Shown here one piece after another: positions 37,672 to 46,281 of a stretch of DNA of 53,995 nucleotides (positions within the stretch are counted from its first letter, which is position 1; each line of letters starts with the position of its first letter). Source of the stretch: Bradyrhizobium sp. (GTDB taxonomy: Bacteria > Pseudomonadota > Alphaproteobacteria > Rhizobiales > Xanthobacteraceae); assembly GCF_016213215.1 (NCBI RefSeq), contig NZ_JACRAW010000014.1:1-53995 (forward strand), in the 5' to 3' direction. Below the pieces are notes generated by a model. The model was not told the origin of the DNA. It ran no database searches and worked only from the letters and a program-made list of their open reading frames with translations. The position numbers and the translations under genes were made by a program.

Positions 37672-39510
37672 ATGACCGACGCTGGCGCCCCTTCTTCCCG
37701 GCCCGACGGCGCCAGCCAGACTGGCGCCCCGCCCGAGGCGAGCAAGCCGTATCGGGTTCTGGCCCGCAAGTACCGCCCCTCCAGCTTCGAGGACCTGATC
37801 GGCCAGGACGCCGTGGTCCGGACCGTTTCCAACGCGTTCGAAACCGGGCGAATCCCGCAGGCCTGGATCCTGACCGGCGTGCGCGGCGTCGGAAAGACCA
37901 CCACCGCGCGCATCCTTGCCCGCGCGCTCAACTACGAATTGCCGGACGGCTCGGTGACAGGGCCGACTATTCACATGCCGAAGCTCGGCGTGCATTGCCA
38001 GGCGATCATGGAAAGCCGGCACATCGATGTCCTGGAGATGGATGCCGCCTCGCACACCGGCGTCGACGACGTGCGCCAGATCAACGACAGCGTGCGTTAC
38101 GCACCGACCAGCGCCCGCTACAAGGTCTACATCATCGACGAAGTGCACATGCTGTCGACGGCGGCCTTCAATGCGTTCCTCAAGACGCTGGAAGAGCCGC
38201 CGGAGCACGCCAAGTTCGTGTTCGCTACCACCGAGATCCGCAAGGTTCCGGTCACGGTTCTGTCGCGCTGCCAGCGTTTCGACCTGCGCCGTGTCGAGGC
38301 CGATGTCCTGATGAGGCATCTTTCCAATATCGCGGCCAAGGAAAACGTGGAGATCGAGCCGGAGGCGCTCGGCATCATCGCGCGTGCCGCCGAGGGCTCG
38401 GTGCGTGATTCACTGTCGCTGCTCGACCAGGCGATTGCGCATGCGGCTGGAACGGTGCGTGCGGACGAGGTCAGGCAGATGCTGGGCCTTGCCGATCGTA
38501 CGCGGGTGATCGAGCTGTTCGATGCGCTGGTCCGTGGCGATATCGCCGCCGCGTTCAAGGAGTTTCGCGACCAGTACGACACCGGTGCCGACCCGATCGT
38601 GGTGCTGTCGGATCTCGCCGAATTCGTCAACTTCGTCACCCGCGTCAAGATCGTGCCGGCAACGGCGGGCAATGTCGCTTTCGGCGAGACCGAACGGCTG
38701 CGCGCGCGCGATTTCGCCAGCAAGATCTCGATGCGCGTCTTGTCGCGGATGTGGCAGATGTTGCTCAAGGGCATCACCGAGGCGCAAGGCGCGACCCGCC
38801 CGGCGGCCGCCGCCGAAATGGTGCTGGTCCGCATCGCCTATGTCGCCGACCTGCCGACGCCGGACGAAGCGATCAGGATGCTGGAGCAGGGCGGCGGCGC
38901 CTCGCAGGTCACGAGCACAAGCGCTGCGCCGCGCAGCGCGGCCGCTTCTCCGGTAGCGTCCGCAGCCCCCGCCGCAGTTCGCGCGCCGACCTCGCCGGGG
39001 CCAAGGTTTGAGGGCGGCGCACGCCCGCAAATGACGGCGCCTGCGCCGGATACCCAAGCCGCGCCCGCGCTGCGGATCACCAGCTTTCGCCAGCTCGTGG
39101 CCCTTGCCGGCGAAAAGCGCGATCTTCTGACCAAGGGCGCGCTGGAGGGCGACGTCCGCCTGGTGCGGTTCGAGGATGGCCGGCTGGAAATCGCACTCGA
39201 GCCCAACGCCCCGAAGACGCTGATCACCGATCTTGGCCGCAAGCTCGAACAGTGGACCGGCCGGCGCTGGACCGTGGTGGTATCCAACGATGCCGGCGAG
39301 CCGACCCTGCGCTCGCAGAACCAGGTGGCCAGGCAGGAGCGCGAGCGCACTGCGGAAGCCGATCCGCGCGTCCGGGAGGTACTTTCCCGCTTCCCTGGCG
39401 CGAAGGTGATCGAGGTGCGCAGGATTGCCCCCGAGCCGCCAGAATCCACTATTAACGCGGAGTATGGCAGCGAGGATCTGGCCGACGGTTCTGACGGCGA
39501 CGATCTGTAG
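37672..39510 (+). CDS. dnaX: DNA polymerase III subunit gamma/tau
   Basis: A 612-residue clamp-loader ATPase. The P-loop GVRGVGKTT is at residues 69-77, IIDEVHML is the Walker B/DExx motif near 150, and LSRCQRF the SRC motif near 200. An Ala/Pro-rich linker (about 415-465) leads to the tau-type C-terminal part. In the zinc module only one of the usual four cysteines remains (GVHCQAIMESRH), so zinc binding is lost or altered, as in some alphaproteobacteria. No slippery heptamer for gamma production was seen. It follows the SRP RNA and begins an operon with ybaB (20 bases away) and recR. Confidence 0.97.
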   Translation: MTDAGAPSSRPDGASQTGAPPEASKPYRVLARKYRPSSFEDLIGQDAVVRTVSNAFETGRIPQAWILTGVRGVGKTTTARILARALNYELPDGSVTGPTIHMPKLGVHCQAIMESRHIDVLEMDAASHTGVDDVRQINDSVRYAPTSARYKVYIIDEVHMLSTAAFNAFLKTLEEPPEHAKFVFATTEIRKVPVTVLSRCQRFDLRRVEADVLMRHLSNIAAKENVEIEPEALGIIARAAEGSVRDSLSLLDQAIAHAAGTVRADEVRQMLGLADRTRVIELFDALVRGDIAAAFKEFRDQYDTGADPIVVLSDLAEFVNFVTRVKIVPATAGNVAFGETERLRARDFASKISMRVLSRMWQMLLKGITEAQGATRPAAAAEMVLVRIAYVADLPTPDEAIRMLEQGGGASQVTSTSAAPRSAAASPVASAAPAAVRAPTSPGPRFEGGARPQMTAPAPDTQAAPALRITSFRQLVALAGEKRDLLTKGALEGDVRLVRFEDGRLEIALEPNAPKTLITDLGRKLEQWTGRRWTVVVSNDAGEPTLRSQNQVARQERERTAEADPRVREVLSRFPGAKVIEVRRIAPEPPESTINAEYGSEDLADGSDGDDL

Positions 39511-39530
39511 CAAAGGCAAGGAAAGCACGG

Positions 39531-39854
39531 ATGGCCGATTTTCTCGGCATGATGAAGCAGGCGGCGCAGCTGCAGTCCAAGATGCAGGCGATGCAGGAGG
39601 AACTCGGCAATGTCGAGGTCGAGGGCATCTCCGGCGGTGGGCTGGTCGCGGTACGGATGACCGCCAAGATGGAAGTGAAGGGTGTCCAGATCGATCCCTC
39701 ACTGATGAAGCCGGAAGAGCGCGAGGTTCTGGAGGATCTTCTGGTCACCGCGCATGCTGATGCGCGCCGCAAGGCCGAAAGCGCCATGCAGGAGAAGATG
39801 CAGGCGCTGACCGGCGGGCTCGGCCTGCCGCCGGGATTGTTTGGCCTCGGCTAG
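39531..39854 (+). CDS. YbaB/EbfC nucleoid-associated protein
   Basis: A 107-residue DNA-binding protein of the YbaB/EbfC family, which forms a dimer with a tweezer shape and coats the nucleoid. It has the typical helical start [20 protein letters not shown], the beta-rich middle [19 protein letters not shown] and the C-terminal helices. The dnaX-ybaB-recR order is widely conserved, and the gaps here are only 20 and 5 bases. Confidence 0.95.
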   Translation: MADFLGMMKQAAQLQSKMQAMQEELGNVEVEGISGGGLVAVRMTAKMEVKGVQIDPSLMKPEEREVLEDLLVTAHADARRKAESAMQEKMQALTGGLGLPPGLFGLG

Positions 39855-39859
39855 CACCC

Positions 39860-40462
39860 ATGCCTGCGGTTGCCGGTCCAGAAATCGAACGCCTGATCCA
39901 GCTCCTGGCGCGGCTGCCGGGGCTCGGGCCGCGCTCGGCCCGGCGCGCGGCGCTGCACCTGATCAAGAAGCGCGAGGCGCTGATGGCGCCGCTATCGGCG
40001 GCGCTGCAGGTCGCGCTGGACAGGGTGCAGGTGTGCAAGACCTGCGGCAACATCGATACGCAAAACCCCTGCACCGTCTGCACCGACGCACGGCGCGATC
40101 CGTCGATCATTGTCGTGGTTGCCGATGTCGCCGACCTGTGGGCCCTGGAAAGGGCGAATGCGACCAATGGCCGCTATCACGTGTTGGGCGCGACGCTGTC
40201 GCCGCTCGACGGCATCGGTCCGCAGGATCTTACCATCGACGCGCTGGTTGCGCGCGCGCACGATCCGCAGGTAAACGAAATCATCCTTGCGCTGAATGCG
40301 ACGGTGGACGGTCAGACCACGGCGCATTACATCACCGACCTTCTGCAGGACGCGAACGTCAAGGTGACGCGTCTTGCCCATGGCGTGCCGGTCGGCGGTG
40401 AGCTCGATTATCTCGACGAAGGCACGCTCTCGGCCGCGATGCGGCAGCGGACGCTGTTCTAG
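39860..40462 (+). CDS. recR: Recombination mediator RecR
   Basis: A 200-residue protein of the RecFOR pathway that helps RecA load at gaps. The N-terminal helix-hairpin-helix ([11 protein letters not shown]) is followed by a zinc finger with Cys59, Cys62, Cys71 and Cys74. A Toprim domain comes next ([13 protein letters not shown]...[10 protein letters not shown]), and then the C-terminal Walker B-like segment. Last gene of the dnaX operon; the stop is 25 bases from the next start. Confidence 0.97.
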   Translation: MPAVAGPEIERLIQLLARLPGLGPRSARRAALHLIKKREALMAPLSAALQVALDRVQVCKTCGNIDTQNPCTVCTDARRDPSIIVVVADVADLWALERANATNGRYHVLGATLSPLDGIGPQDLTIDALVARAHDPQVNEIILALNATVDGQTTAHYITDLLQDANVKVTRLAHGVPVGGELDYLDEGTLSAAMRQRTLF

Positions 40463-40487
40463 CCTAGTAGTTACGGAAATGGATCAC

Positions 40488-40907
40488 ATGACGAAACGAC
40501 CATTCGGCAAACGGCTGACTCTGGCCGTGGCTATGGCGGCGGTTGCCGTGTCTGCAGTATCCGCCCAGCAGGCGGAGAGCCCGTCAAAACCCGGCAAGCC
40601 GATCAAGATGGGCGAGGTGCTCTCGGGCGAACTCAATGCTCTAAAGCTGCGCCGTGCCAAGAAGGGCGTCCCCACCTTCCAGCTCACCAGCGAGCCGCGC
40701 CGTCTGCCGCCGCCGAGCGGGCTCTGCAATCTCGAGACCGGTCCCGAAACCTTCCAGCTCGTCACCTCCAATGACGCCCAGGCCACCCAGCTCAAATCGC
40801 TGGTCGGTAAGCAGATCTCGGTGAAGGTCGACGAGGTCAGTTGCGCCGTCGATCCCGGCCAGATGAGCGAGGCTGTGATCACCAAATGGAGCCTGGTGAC
40901 GAAATAA
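40488..40907 (+). CDS. Exported hypothetical protein, 139 residues
   Basis: A small protein with a signal peptide (MTKRPFGKRLTLAVAMA...VSAQ; cleavage probably after VSA-Q). The mature part is about 115 residues, with two cysteines (in SGLCNLE and VSCAVD), which may form a disulphide in the periplasm. I do not recognise a domain. ATG 40488 is used; ATG 40479 three codons upstream is possible. It may be read with the dnaX operon. Confidence 0.78.
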   Translation: MTKRPFGKRLTLAVAMAAVAVSAVSAQQAESPSKPGKPIKMGEVLSGELNALKLRRAKKGVPTFQLTSEPRRLPPPSGLCNLETGPETFQLVTSNDAQATQLKSLVGKQISVKVDEVSCAVDPGQMSEAVITKWSLVTK

Positions 40908-41030
40908 CAGCGGGTGAGAGATGCAGTGGGCATAGCGAAGCGCGCCCCACCACCTTGATCGATAGTGGGCGCGGCGATGTCGCGCCTTTGCCCATCCTAC
41001 GTCGCTTGCGCGGGTGACGACGCGAAAGCC

Positions 41031-42422
41031 CTAAACCTTCACCGGTCCCAGCGCCTCGAAATGCCCGCGCCGCTGCAGCCAGGCAAGGAGGATCAGGCTG
41101 GGGACTGCGACGAGGACGCAGATCACGAAGAACAGCGGCCACCCCGTGGCCTTCGCCACATAGCCCGCGCCCGATGAAAGATAGGTGCGCCCGACGGCCG
41201 CCAGCGCCGTGAGCAGGGCATATTGGGTCGCGGTGTGCAGCGGGTTCCGGCACAGCGCCGAGAGATAGGCGACGAAGATCACGGTGCCGATGGCGCTGGT
41301 GAAGTTCTCCGCGCAGATCGCAAAGGCGAGCGCCCATTGGTTGACGCCGACCAGCGCCAGCCACGAGAAGGAAAGGTTGGCGAGCGCCTGCACCACGCCG
41401 CCGAACCACAAGCTCGCGGCAAGCGAATAGCGGCGGGCGACGTAGCCGCCGGCAAAGCCGCCGATGAGCGTGGCGGCAAGGCCAACGCCCTTGACGATCG
41501 CGGCATAGTCGTTGCGGGAAAAGCCGAGGTCGATCACGAACGGCGCGGTCATGGTGCCGGAGAACGCGTCGGTGAACTTGAACAACACGACGAAGGCGAG
41601 CGCGGCAAGGGCATCCTGGCGGGACAGGAACTCGGAAAACGCGCCGACCGCGGCATGGACAATCCGCTTCAGCGCGGTCTCCGTGGCCGCCGCAGCTTCC
41701 GCGCGTGCCGATTGCTCGGGCTCGGTGGCAACGAGCGCCGTGACCGTCCCGATCAGCACCAGCGCGGCCATGACGACATAGCCCCACATCCAGGCGGAGG
41801 GGCGCGGAAGGCCGGTGCTCTCGAAGCCGGAGACAATGAACAGCGCGCCGGCGGTCGAGACCAGCATGCCGATGCGATAGGCCGCGACATAGGAGGCCAT
41901 GCCGGCGGCCTGCTCGCTCTCGGGCAGGCTCTCGACGCGGAAAGCATCGACCACGATGTCCTGGGTTGAGGACGTCGTCGCCACGAGCAGCGCCCCCAGC
42001 GCCACGAAGAACGGCGAGCGGGCCGGGTCGGTCAGGGCGAGCAGCAGGATCGAGATGATCAGAAGCAGTTGCGCGAACAACAGCCAGCCGCGGCGGCGGC
42101 CGAACACGCGCGTGAAGGCCGGCACATGCAGCGCATCGACCAGCGGCGCCCACAGGAACTTCAGCGTATAGGGCGTGCCGACCAGCGCGAACAGCCCGAT
42201 GGTGCCGAGGTCGACGCCGGATTCCCGCATCCAGACCAAGAGGGTTGAACCCGACAGCGCCAGCGGCAGGCCCGAGGAAAAACCGAGGAGCAGGACGATC
42301 AGGACTCGCTTTTTCAGGTACACGGCGAGGCTCTCGCGCCAGTTCGGCGCAGGAGCTTGGGTCGATGGGACCGACGTGGCGGCCGATGCGATTGTTCCAG
42401 GAGTGGCCTGAGGTGCGGTCAT
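41031..42422 (-). CDS. AmpG-type MFS permease (muropeptide transporter)
   Basis: A 463-residue polytopic protein of the major facilitator superfamily, closest in look to AmpG, which imports anhydromuropeptides for peptidoglycan recycling. The marks are LLGFSSGLPLALSGSTLLVWM in the first helix and KFLWAPLVD before FGRRRGWL. STQDIVVDAFRVE lies in the fourth to fifth helix region. Twelve hydrophobic helices can be counted. The first ~30 residues are a polar extension. No beta-lactamase (ampC) or amidase gene lies beside it. Confidence 0.88.
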   Translation of the reverse strand: MTAPQATPGTIASAATSVPSTQAPAPNWRESLAVYLKKRVLIVLLLGFSSGLPLALSGSTLLVWMRESGVDLGTIGLFALVGTPYTLKFLWAPLVDALHVPAFTRVFGRRRGWLLFAQLLLIISILLLALTDPARSPFFVALGALLVATTSSTQDIVVDAFRVESLPESEQAAGMASYVAAYRIGMLVSTAGALFIVSGFESTGLPRPSAWMWGYVVMAALVLIGTVTALVATEPEQSARAEAAAATETALKRIVHAAVGAFSEFLSRQDALAALAFVVLFKFTDAFSGTMTAPFVIDLGFSRNDYAAIVKGVGLAATLIGGFAGGYVARRYSLAASLWFGGVVQALANLSFSWLALVGVNQWALAFAICAENFTSAIGTVIFVAYLSALCRNPLHTATQYALLTALAAVGRTYLSSGAGYVAKATGWPLFFVICVLVAVPSLILLAWLQRRGHFEALGPVKV

Positions 42423-42515
42423 CCTGACCTGTTAGCAGATTCTGGACACCGGCGAAGAGGTTGCCGGGGCCGTTCAGTGCGGATGGCGCTCGAACCTCGC
42501 CCGGCGTCGCGGGGA

Positions 42516-42863
42516 TCAGTCAGCGTTCTGGGCCGCAAACCACATGTATCCGCCCTGGTCCCAGAGTTGCGACAGGGTCTGGTCGGCTTGCCAGGCCGGA
42601 TATTGCCGGTGGATCGCCTGGTAGTCGGCGACAAAGCGCGCGGCCTCCTCGCCTTCAAGATGGGCCACATAGAAGTCGCGCTTCGAACGCAGCACGAACG
42701 CGGTCCGATCGGGAGATGCCAGCAACTCGAACCTCTCGCCGCCGCAAACGAGGCTCATGGGCGCCGGCTCGTTCAGGGCCGCGTTTGGCCCGTGCAGGAC
42801 TTCGGCCAAGGTCATTTTCGCCTGGTCCACTGCACAGCCGGCGAATTTGGATGCCCTGTTCAT
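42516..42863 (-). CDS. Small hypothetical protein, 115 residues
   Basis: Unrecognised soluble protein without signal peptide. Composition is mixed; a beta-rich core (SLVCGGERFELLASPDRTAFVLRS) precedes a helical part with LEGEEAARFVADYQAIHRQYP and a Trp-bearing end. The GGAGAG at the right distance favours ATG 42863 over ATG 42875. It lies at the edge of the nif region, between the AmpG-like gene and the first Rieske gene. A tie to nitrogen fixation is not shown: no convincing sigma-54 promoter was found. Confidence 0.7.
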   Translation of the reverse strand: MNRASKFAGCAVDQAKMTLAEVLHGPNAALNEPAPMSLVCGGERFELLASPDRTAFVLRSKRDFYVAHLEGEEAARFVADYQAIHRQYPAWQADQTLSQLWDQGGYMWFAAQNAD

Positions 42864-43112
42864 GTCGCTCTCCATGTGTGTTCGCTGAAGTCCATCAAAT
42901 TCCGTGCCACATGGCTCGCGCGCTCCGATCCCAGTGAACGATGGATGAGGTTGCGCGGTTTGCTTCCATCAATGACCGCATGGCGACGTTGCCACAGCGC
43001 TGCCGGATTCCGCACAAGGATGTGGAACCGGGCAGGCGACTAAAGAGTCCGCTCGCGCGTGCTTGCGCGATTCTTGCAAGGCTGGCGTCGACCTGTCGTG
43101 AAGGAGGGCAGC

Positions 43113-43514
43113 ATGGAACAGAGTACCGCCTATGCGATCTGTCGTTTCAGCGATATTCCGAGCCAGCGCGCGCGCGGCTTTCACCTCCTGATCGTCGGCG
43201 AGGACGGCGCGCCGCAGCCGTGGCCGATCGTCATTGTGCGATGGGGCAGGCAGGTCTTCGGCTACGTCAACAAGTGCCCGCATCACGGGGTGAATCTCGA
43301 TTGGGAACGCGACCAGTTCCTCGACGCGAACGGCACCCGCCTGATGTGCGGCAAGCACGGTTCGACCTTCGAGCTCGGCGCCGGCACCTGTGTCGAGGGT
43401 CCCTGCAGGGGGAAGGGGCTCACGCCGATCGCACTTGCGGTGCTCGACGGTGACATCTGCGTCACCGGAGTGACGCTCGTCGAGGACGACGAGGCCTCTG
43501 ATGAAGCCCCATGA
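43113..43514 (+). CDS. Rieske [2Fe-2S] protein, nif-associated copy 1
   Basis: A 133-residue single-domain Rieske protein without a signal peptide or membrane helix, hence a soluble electron carrier or redox sensor. The cluster ligands are visible: Cys55 and His57 in CPHHG, Cys79 and His82 in CGKHG. An extra pair Cys93/Cys98 (GTCVEGPCRG) follows. The start is ATG 43113 with AAGGAGG six bases upstream. The second Rieske protein of the cluster (51882-52325) shares the layout, spacing and extra cysteines. The gene converges with the unknown gene at 43535. No -24/-12 promoter was seen before it. Confidence 0.92.
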   Translation: MEQSTAYAICRFSDIPSQRARGFHLLIVGEDGAPQPWPIVIVRWGRQVFGYVNKCPHHGVNLDWERDQFLDANGTRLMCGKHGSTFELGAGTCVEGPCRGKGLTPIALAVLDGDICVTGVTLVEDDEASDEAP

Positions 43515-43534
43515 CGCGTCGAATGAGGCGGGAC

Positions 43535-44125
43535 TCAAACCGGCCGGTTCTCGTTGCGATTCCTCACCGGCTCCATCCGCGCCAGGCCTTCTTCAAAGCT
43601 GATCTCCTCATATGACGCGTCGATGTCCTTGGCGGCATCGAGCAGGTAATCGAGCTTTCCGGCCGTATTGAGCTTCTTGACGTCGTTCTTGTCGACGCCG
43701 GCCAGATCCATCATTTCCTTCCACACCGTGGATTCGTCGCAAGGCAGAATGCGGAAGGTGATGTCGCCGATCCTGGTGCGGTATTTCGCCAACAGGTCGA
43801 TGTTGTTGCAGAACATGAAATAGCTGCCCTGCGGACTCAGCGCACCGTGCAGCACCTTTGCGACATCGCCGAGCCAGGCGAACGAATGCAGATAGCCGGC
43901 TAGCACCGGAATGGTGTCGTCGCCTTCCTGCGCGACGGTGAGGACCTGTTCGATGGAATATTCCGGCGGGCGCTTTTCGTCCGCGAGCTGGGTCTGGAAT
44001 TTCAGCGCGATGTCGCCGCGAAAGCCGAAGCGGCCCGGCTTGGTCGTGCCGCCCTTCAAGACTGCATTGAAAAGCCGTCCCTCGTGATCCAGCCGCCCAA
44101 GGGGCGTCTTCTCGATTGATGTCAT
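43535..44125 (-). CDS. Hypothetical protein behind a sigma-54 promoter, 196 residues
   Basis: A soluble protein without recognised domain or signal peptide. The C-terminal half is charged and helical (STVWKEMMDLAGVDKNDVKK), and the N-terminal half is mixed beta (GFRGDIALKFQTQL). Two lone cysteines lie in FMFCNNI and RILPCDES. The start ATG 44125 has GAGGAG upstream. It is transcribed away from iscA-nifU-nifS. On its own side the gap has a -24/-12 element (CGGCAAACAACTTGCAT, 44179-44163) and shares the NifA site at 44266-44281. A role in nitrogen fixation is therefore inferred from control, not homology. Confidence 0.8.
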   Translation of the reverse strand: MTSIEKTPLGRLDHEGRLFNAVLKGGTTKPGRFGFRGDIALKFQTQLADEKRPPEYSIEQVLTVAQEGDDTIPVLAGYLHSFAWLGDVAKVLHGALSPQGSYFMFCNNIDLLAKYRTRIGDITFRILPCDESTVWKEMMDLAGVDKNDVKKLNTAGKLDYLLDAAKDIDASYEEISFEEGLARMEPVRNRNENRPV

Positions 44126-44162
44126 GAAATGCACTCCTCGTCCGCTGTGCTCGAGGAGGGCT

Positions 44163-44179
44163 ATGCAAGTTGTTTGCCG
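44163..44179 (-). promoter_or_regulatory. Sigma-54 promoter (-24/-12) of the 196-residue gene
   Basis: Read on the minus strand: CGGCAAACAACTTGCAT, with GG and GC ten bases apart as required and the -12 box TTGCA. Ends about 38 bases upstream of ATG 44125. The NifA site at 44266-44281 lies about 88 bases upstream of its -24 element. Confidence 0.75.
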
Positions 44180-44265
44180 CAGCGCCCAACCATGCAGCAA
44201 ATGATGAAAACACTGCGTTTTTGCACCGACCGCGCATCGAGCCGGCGTTGCGCAGCGAGCAGCTT

Positions 44266-44281
44266 TGTCGGAAACCCGACA
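44266..44281. promoter_or_regulatory. NifA upstream activator site TGT-N10-ACA
   Basis: TGTCGGAAACCCGACA, a perfect palindromic NifA site (TGT-N10-ACA). It lies 62 bases upstream of the -24 box of the iscA promoter and 88 bases upstream of that of the divergent gene, so one site could serve both. Confidence 0.85.
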
Positions 44282-44342
44282 CGCGTCGCGAAGGCAACAG
44301 GCAGTAAGCGAGAAAGGCCAGCATTATCAGCTGTGTGTCGGC

Positions 44343-44358
44343 TGGCACGGGACTTGCC
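44343..44358 (+). promoter_or_regulatory. Sigma-54 promoter (-24/-12) of iscA-nifUST
   Basis: TGGCACGGGACTTGCC, with GG (44344-44345) and GC (44356-44357) exactly ten bases apart and consensus boxes TGGCAC and TTGC. The start of transcription should be about 11-12 bases after the GC, shortly before ATG 44400. Confidence 0.92.
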
Positions 44359-44399
44359 AATTTGCCTCTCAGCGAACCCAGGCAATGAGGGGTCAAGCG

Positions 44400-44720
44400 A
44401 TGATCAACCTGACGGACAGCGCCGTGAACGCGGTGAAGAGCGCGATCGCCTCGTCGGCGCAACCGGCAGCCGGCTTGCGGATCATGGTCGAAACGGGCGG
44501 CTGCGCCGGATTCAAATACATGATGGGTCTCGCCGAAGAGGCCAAGCCCGACGACACCGTGATCGAGCACGAGGGCGTCAAGGTGTTCGTCGACAACAAG
44601 AGCCACGAGCACCTCGCCGGAACCACCATCGACTTCGTGGTCGCGCTGGAAGGATCGGGTTTCACCTTCGACAACCCGAACGCGAAATCGAGCTGCTCCT
44701 GCGGCAAGTCGTTCAGCTAG
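44400..44720 (+). CDS. iscA: IscA/HesB-type Fe-S cluster carrier of the nif operon
   Basis: A 106-residue A-type carrier that accepts and passes on Fe-S clusters. The three cluster cysteines are Cys35 in ETGGCAGFKY, and Cys99 and Cys101 in SSCSCGKSF at the C-terminus. It opens the operon iscA-nifU-nifS-nifT-SIR2 and is the first gene behind a NifA/sigma-54 promoter, so it should serve nitrogenase maturation (known as nifIscA or iscN in some rhizobia). The start is ATG 44400; the longer frame reaches 44265 and would overlap the promoter. Confidence 0.95.
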   Translation: MINLTDSAVNAVKSAIASSAQPAAGLRIMVETGGCAGFKYMMGLAEEAKPDDTVIEHEGVKVFVDNKSHEHLAGTTIDFVVALEGSGFTFDNPNAKSSCSCGKSFS

Positions 44721-44765
44721 TCCAACAACAGAATTGATCCGCGACCTTGGAGAGAGAGAGCAACC

Positions 44766-45059
44766 ATGCTGGTCGAATCCGAACACCTGAAGCAAGCGCC
44801 AGCCCCAGAGCCGACCAATCGCGAGCAGATCGTCCGCGCCGTGCTCGACGAGGTAAGGCCCCATCTCAAGCGTGACGGGGGTGATTGCGAGTTGATCGAG
44901 ATCGACGGCAACAAGATCATGGTCAAGCTCACCGGTGCCTGCGTGTTGTGCAAGCTCGCCAGCGCGACACTGGAAGGAATCCAGGGAAAACTCATCGAGC
45001 GGCTCGGCGAGTTCGTTCGCCTGATCCCGGTCGCCGGAGCGGCAAAGCCCCGGCATTGA
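44766..45059 (+). CDS. nifU: NifU C-terminal-type scaffold (Nfu domain only)
   Basis: A 97-residue protein equal to the C-terminal domain of NifU, which binds a transient [4Fe-4S] cluster. The motif CVLC (Cys59, Cys62) followed by KLAS is present, as is KRDGGDCELIEID. The N-terminal IscU-like and central ferredoxin domains of full-length NifU are absent, so another scaffold must provide the U-type step. Coupled with nifS (13 bases away). Length is that of short NifU forms in Bradyrhizobium-type clusters. Confidence 0.93.
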   Translation: MLVESEHLKQAPAPEPTNREQIVRAVLDEVRPHLKRDGGDCELIEIDGNKIMVKLTGACVLCKLASATLEGIQGKLIERLGEFVRLIPVAGAAKPRH

Positions 45060-45072
45060 AAGAGGCGGTTTC

Positions 45073-46281
45073 GTGCGGCCGATCTACCTCGACAACAACG
45101 CGACGACGCGCACGGATCCCCGAGTCGTCGCCGCCATGCTGCCGTTCTTCACCGAGCAGTTCGGCAACGCTTCCTCCTCCCATGCCTTCGGCGGCGAGGT
45201 CGCCGGCGCGGTAAAGCAGGCGCGCAAGCAGCTGACAGCGCTGCTCGGTGCCGCCTCCGACTCCGAGATCGTCTTCACCTCGGGGGGCACCGAATCCGAT
45301 AATACAGCCATCCTGTCGGCGCTCGCGGTGCAGGAAGGTCGCTACGACATCGTCACCACTGCGGTCGAGCATCCGGCGATCCTGTCGCTGGTCGAGGAAC
45401 TCGCCGGCCGCGGCGTCAAGACCCATGTCGTCCCTGTCGATGCGTACGGACGGCTCGACATCGAGGCTTATCGGCGCGCGCTTTCGCCGCGCACCGCGAT
45501 CGCCTCGGTCATGTCGGCCAACAACGAGACCGGCACGCTGTTTCCGGTCGAATTGCTGGCCCAGATGGCCCATTCAGTCGGCGCGATGTTTCACACCGAT
45601 GCCGTGCAGGCGGCCGGCAAGGTGCCGGTCGAGCTCAAGAATACCGAGATCGACATGCTGTCGCTCTCCGGACACAAGCTGCATGGACCGAAGGGGACCG
45701 GTGCGCTCTATGTGCGCAAGGGCATTGAGTTCAAGCCGCTGATCTTCGGCGGGCCGCAGGAGCGACGCCGTCGCGCCGGCACCGAGAACGTCCCCGGCAT
45801 TGTCGGACTGGGCGAGGCGGCCGAGATCGCCGCCGCGCAGCTTGACCGGGAGCGGAGCCGGATCGGCGCGCTGCGCGACCGGCTGGAAGCGGGGATCCTG
45901 CGGCTCGGTCACTGCATGGTGCTGGGCGATACCGGGAGCCGGTTGCCCAACACCTCGAATATCGCCTTCGAGCATCTCGAAGGCGAAGCGATCCTGCACC
46001 ATCTGAACCGCGCCGGTATCGCCGCCTCCCTGGGCTCGGCCTGCGCGTCGGGTTCGATGCAGCCTTCCCATGTGCTGCGGGCGATGAACGTGCCGGGAGC
46101 CTGGCTGCGCGGCGCGATCCGCTTCTCGCTGTCGCGAGACAACACGGTCGGGGAAATCGATCACGTCCTGCAGGTGCTGCCGGAAATTCTTCAGAGGCTG
46201 AAAGCATTGTCACCTTCGTGGCAGGAGCGCGCGAGCGTTATGCCAACCAACGCCTCTCGATCCACGGAGATGATCCTATGA
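45073..46281 (+). CDS. nifS: Cysteine desulfurase NifS
   Basis: A 402-residue PLP enzyme that supplies sulphur from cysteine for nitrogenase clusters. The PLP lysine is Lys202 in LSGHKLHGPKG, and the persulphide cysteine is Cys324 in GSACASGS. HTDAVQAAGK marks the PLP-ring contact. Start is GTG 45073 with AGAGGCGG upstream. Its stop overlaps the nifT start (ATGA). Length is normal for NifS; the short Cys loop (GSACASG) is that of NifS/IscS-type group I enzymes. Confidence 0.97.
   Translation: MRPIYLDNNATTRTDPRVVAAMLPFFTEQFGNASSSHAFGGEVAGAVKQARKQLTALLGAASDSEIVFTSGGTESDNTAILSALAVQEGRYDIVTTAVEHPAILSLVEELAGRGVKTHVVPVDAYGRLDIEAYRRALSPRTAIASVMSANNETGTLFPVELLAQMAHSVGAMFHTDAVQAAGKVPVELKNTEIDMLSLSGHKLHGPKGTGALYVRKGIEFKPLIFGGPQERRRRAGTENVPGIVGLGEAAEIAAAQLDRERSRIGALRDRLEAGILRLGHCMVLGDTGSRLPNTSNIAFEHLEGEAILHHLNRAGIAASLGSACASGSMQPSHVLRAMNVPGAWLRGAIRFSLSRDNTVGEIDHVLQVLPEILQRLKALSPSWQERASVMPTNASRSTEMIL

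Noticed and set aside
36746..37675. 309-residue plus frame running through the SRP RNA and opposite HIT and nudC
   Set aside because: It covers the SRP RNA gene and two opposite genes; not coding.
43021..43090. Possible sigma-54 promoter before the first Rieske gene
   Set aside because: GG-N10-GC can be placed (TGTGGAACCGGGCAGGC), but the -12 box is CAGGC, not TTGC, and there is no NifA site near it.
43608..45056. 482-residue minus frame over nifU, iscA and the promoter region
   Set aside because: Would cross the NifA control region and two real genes; no domain.
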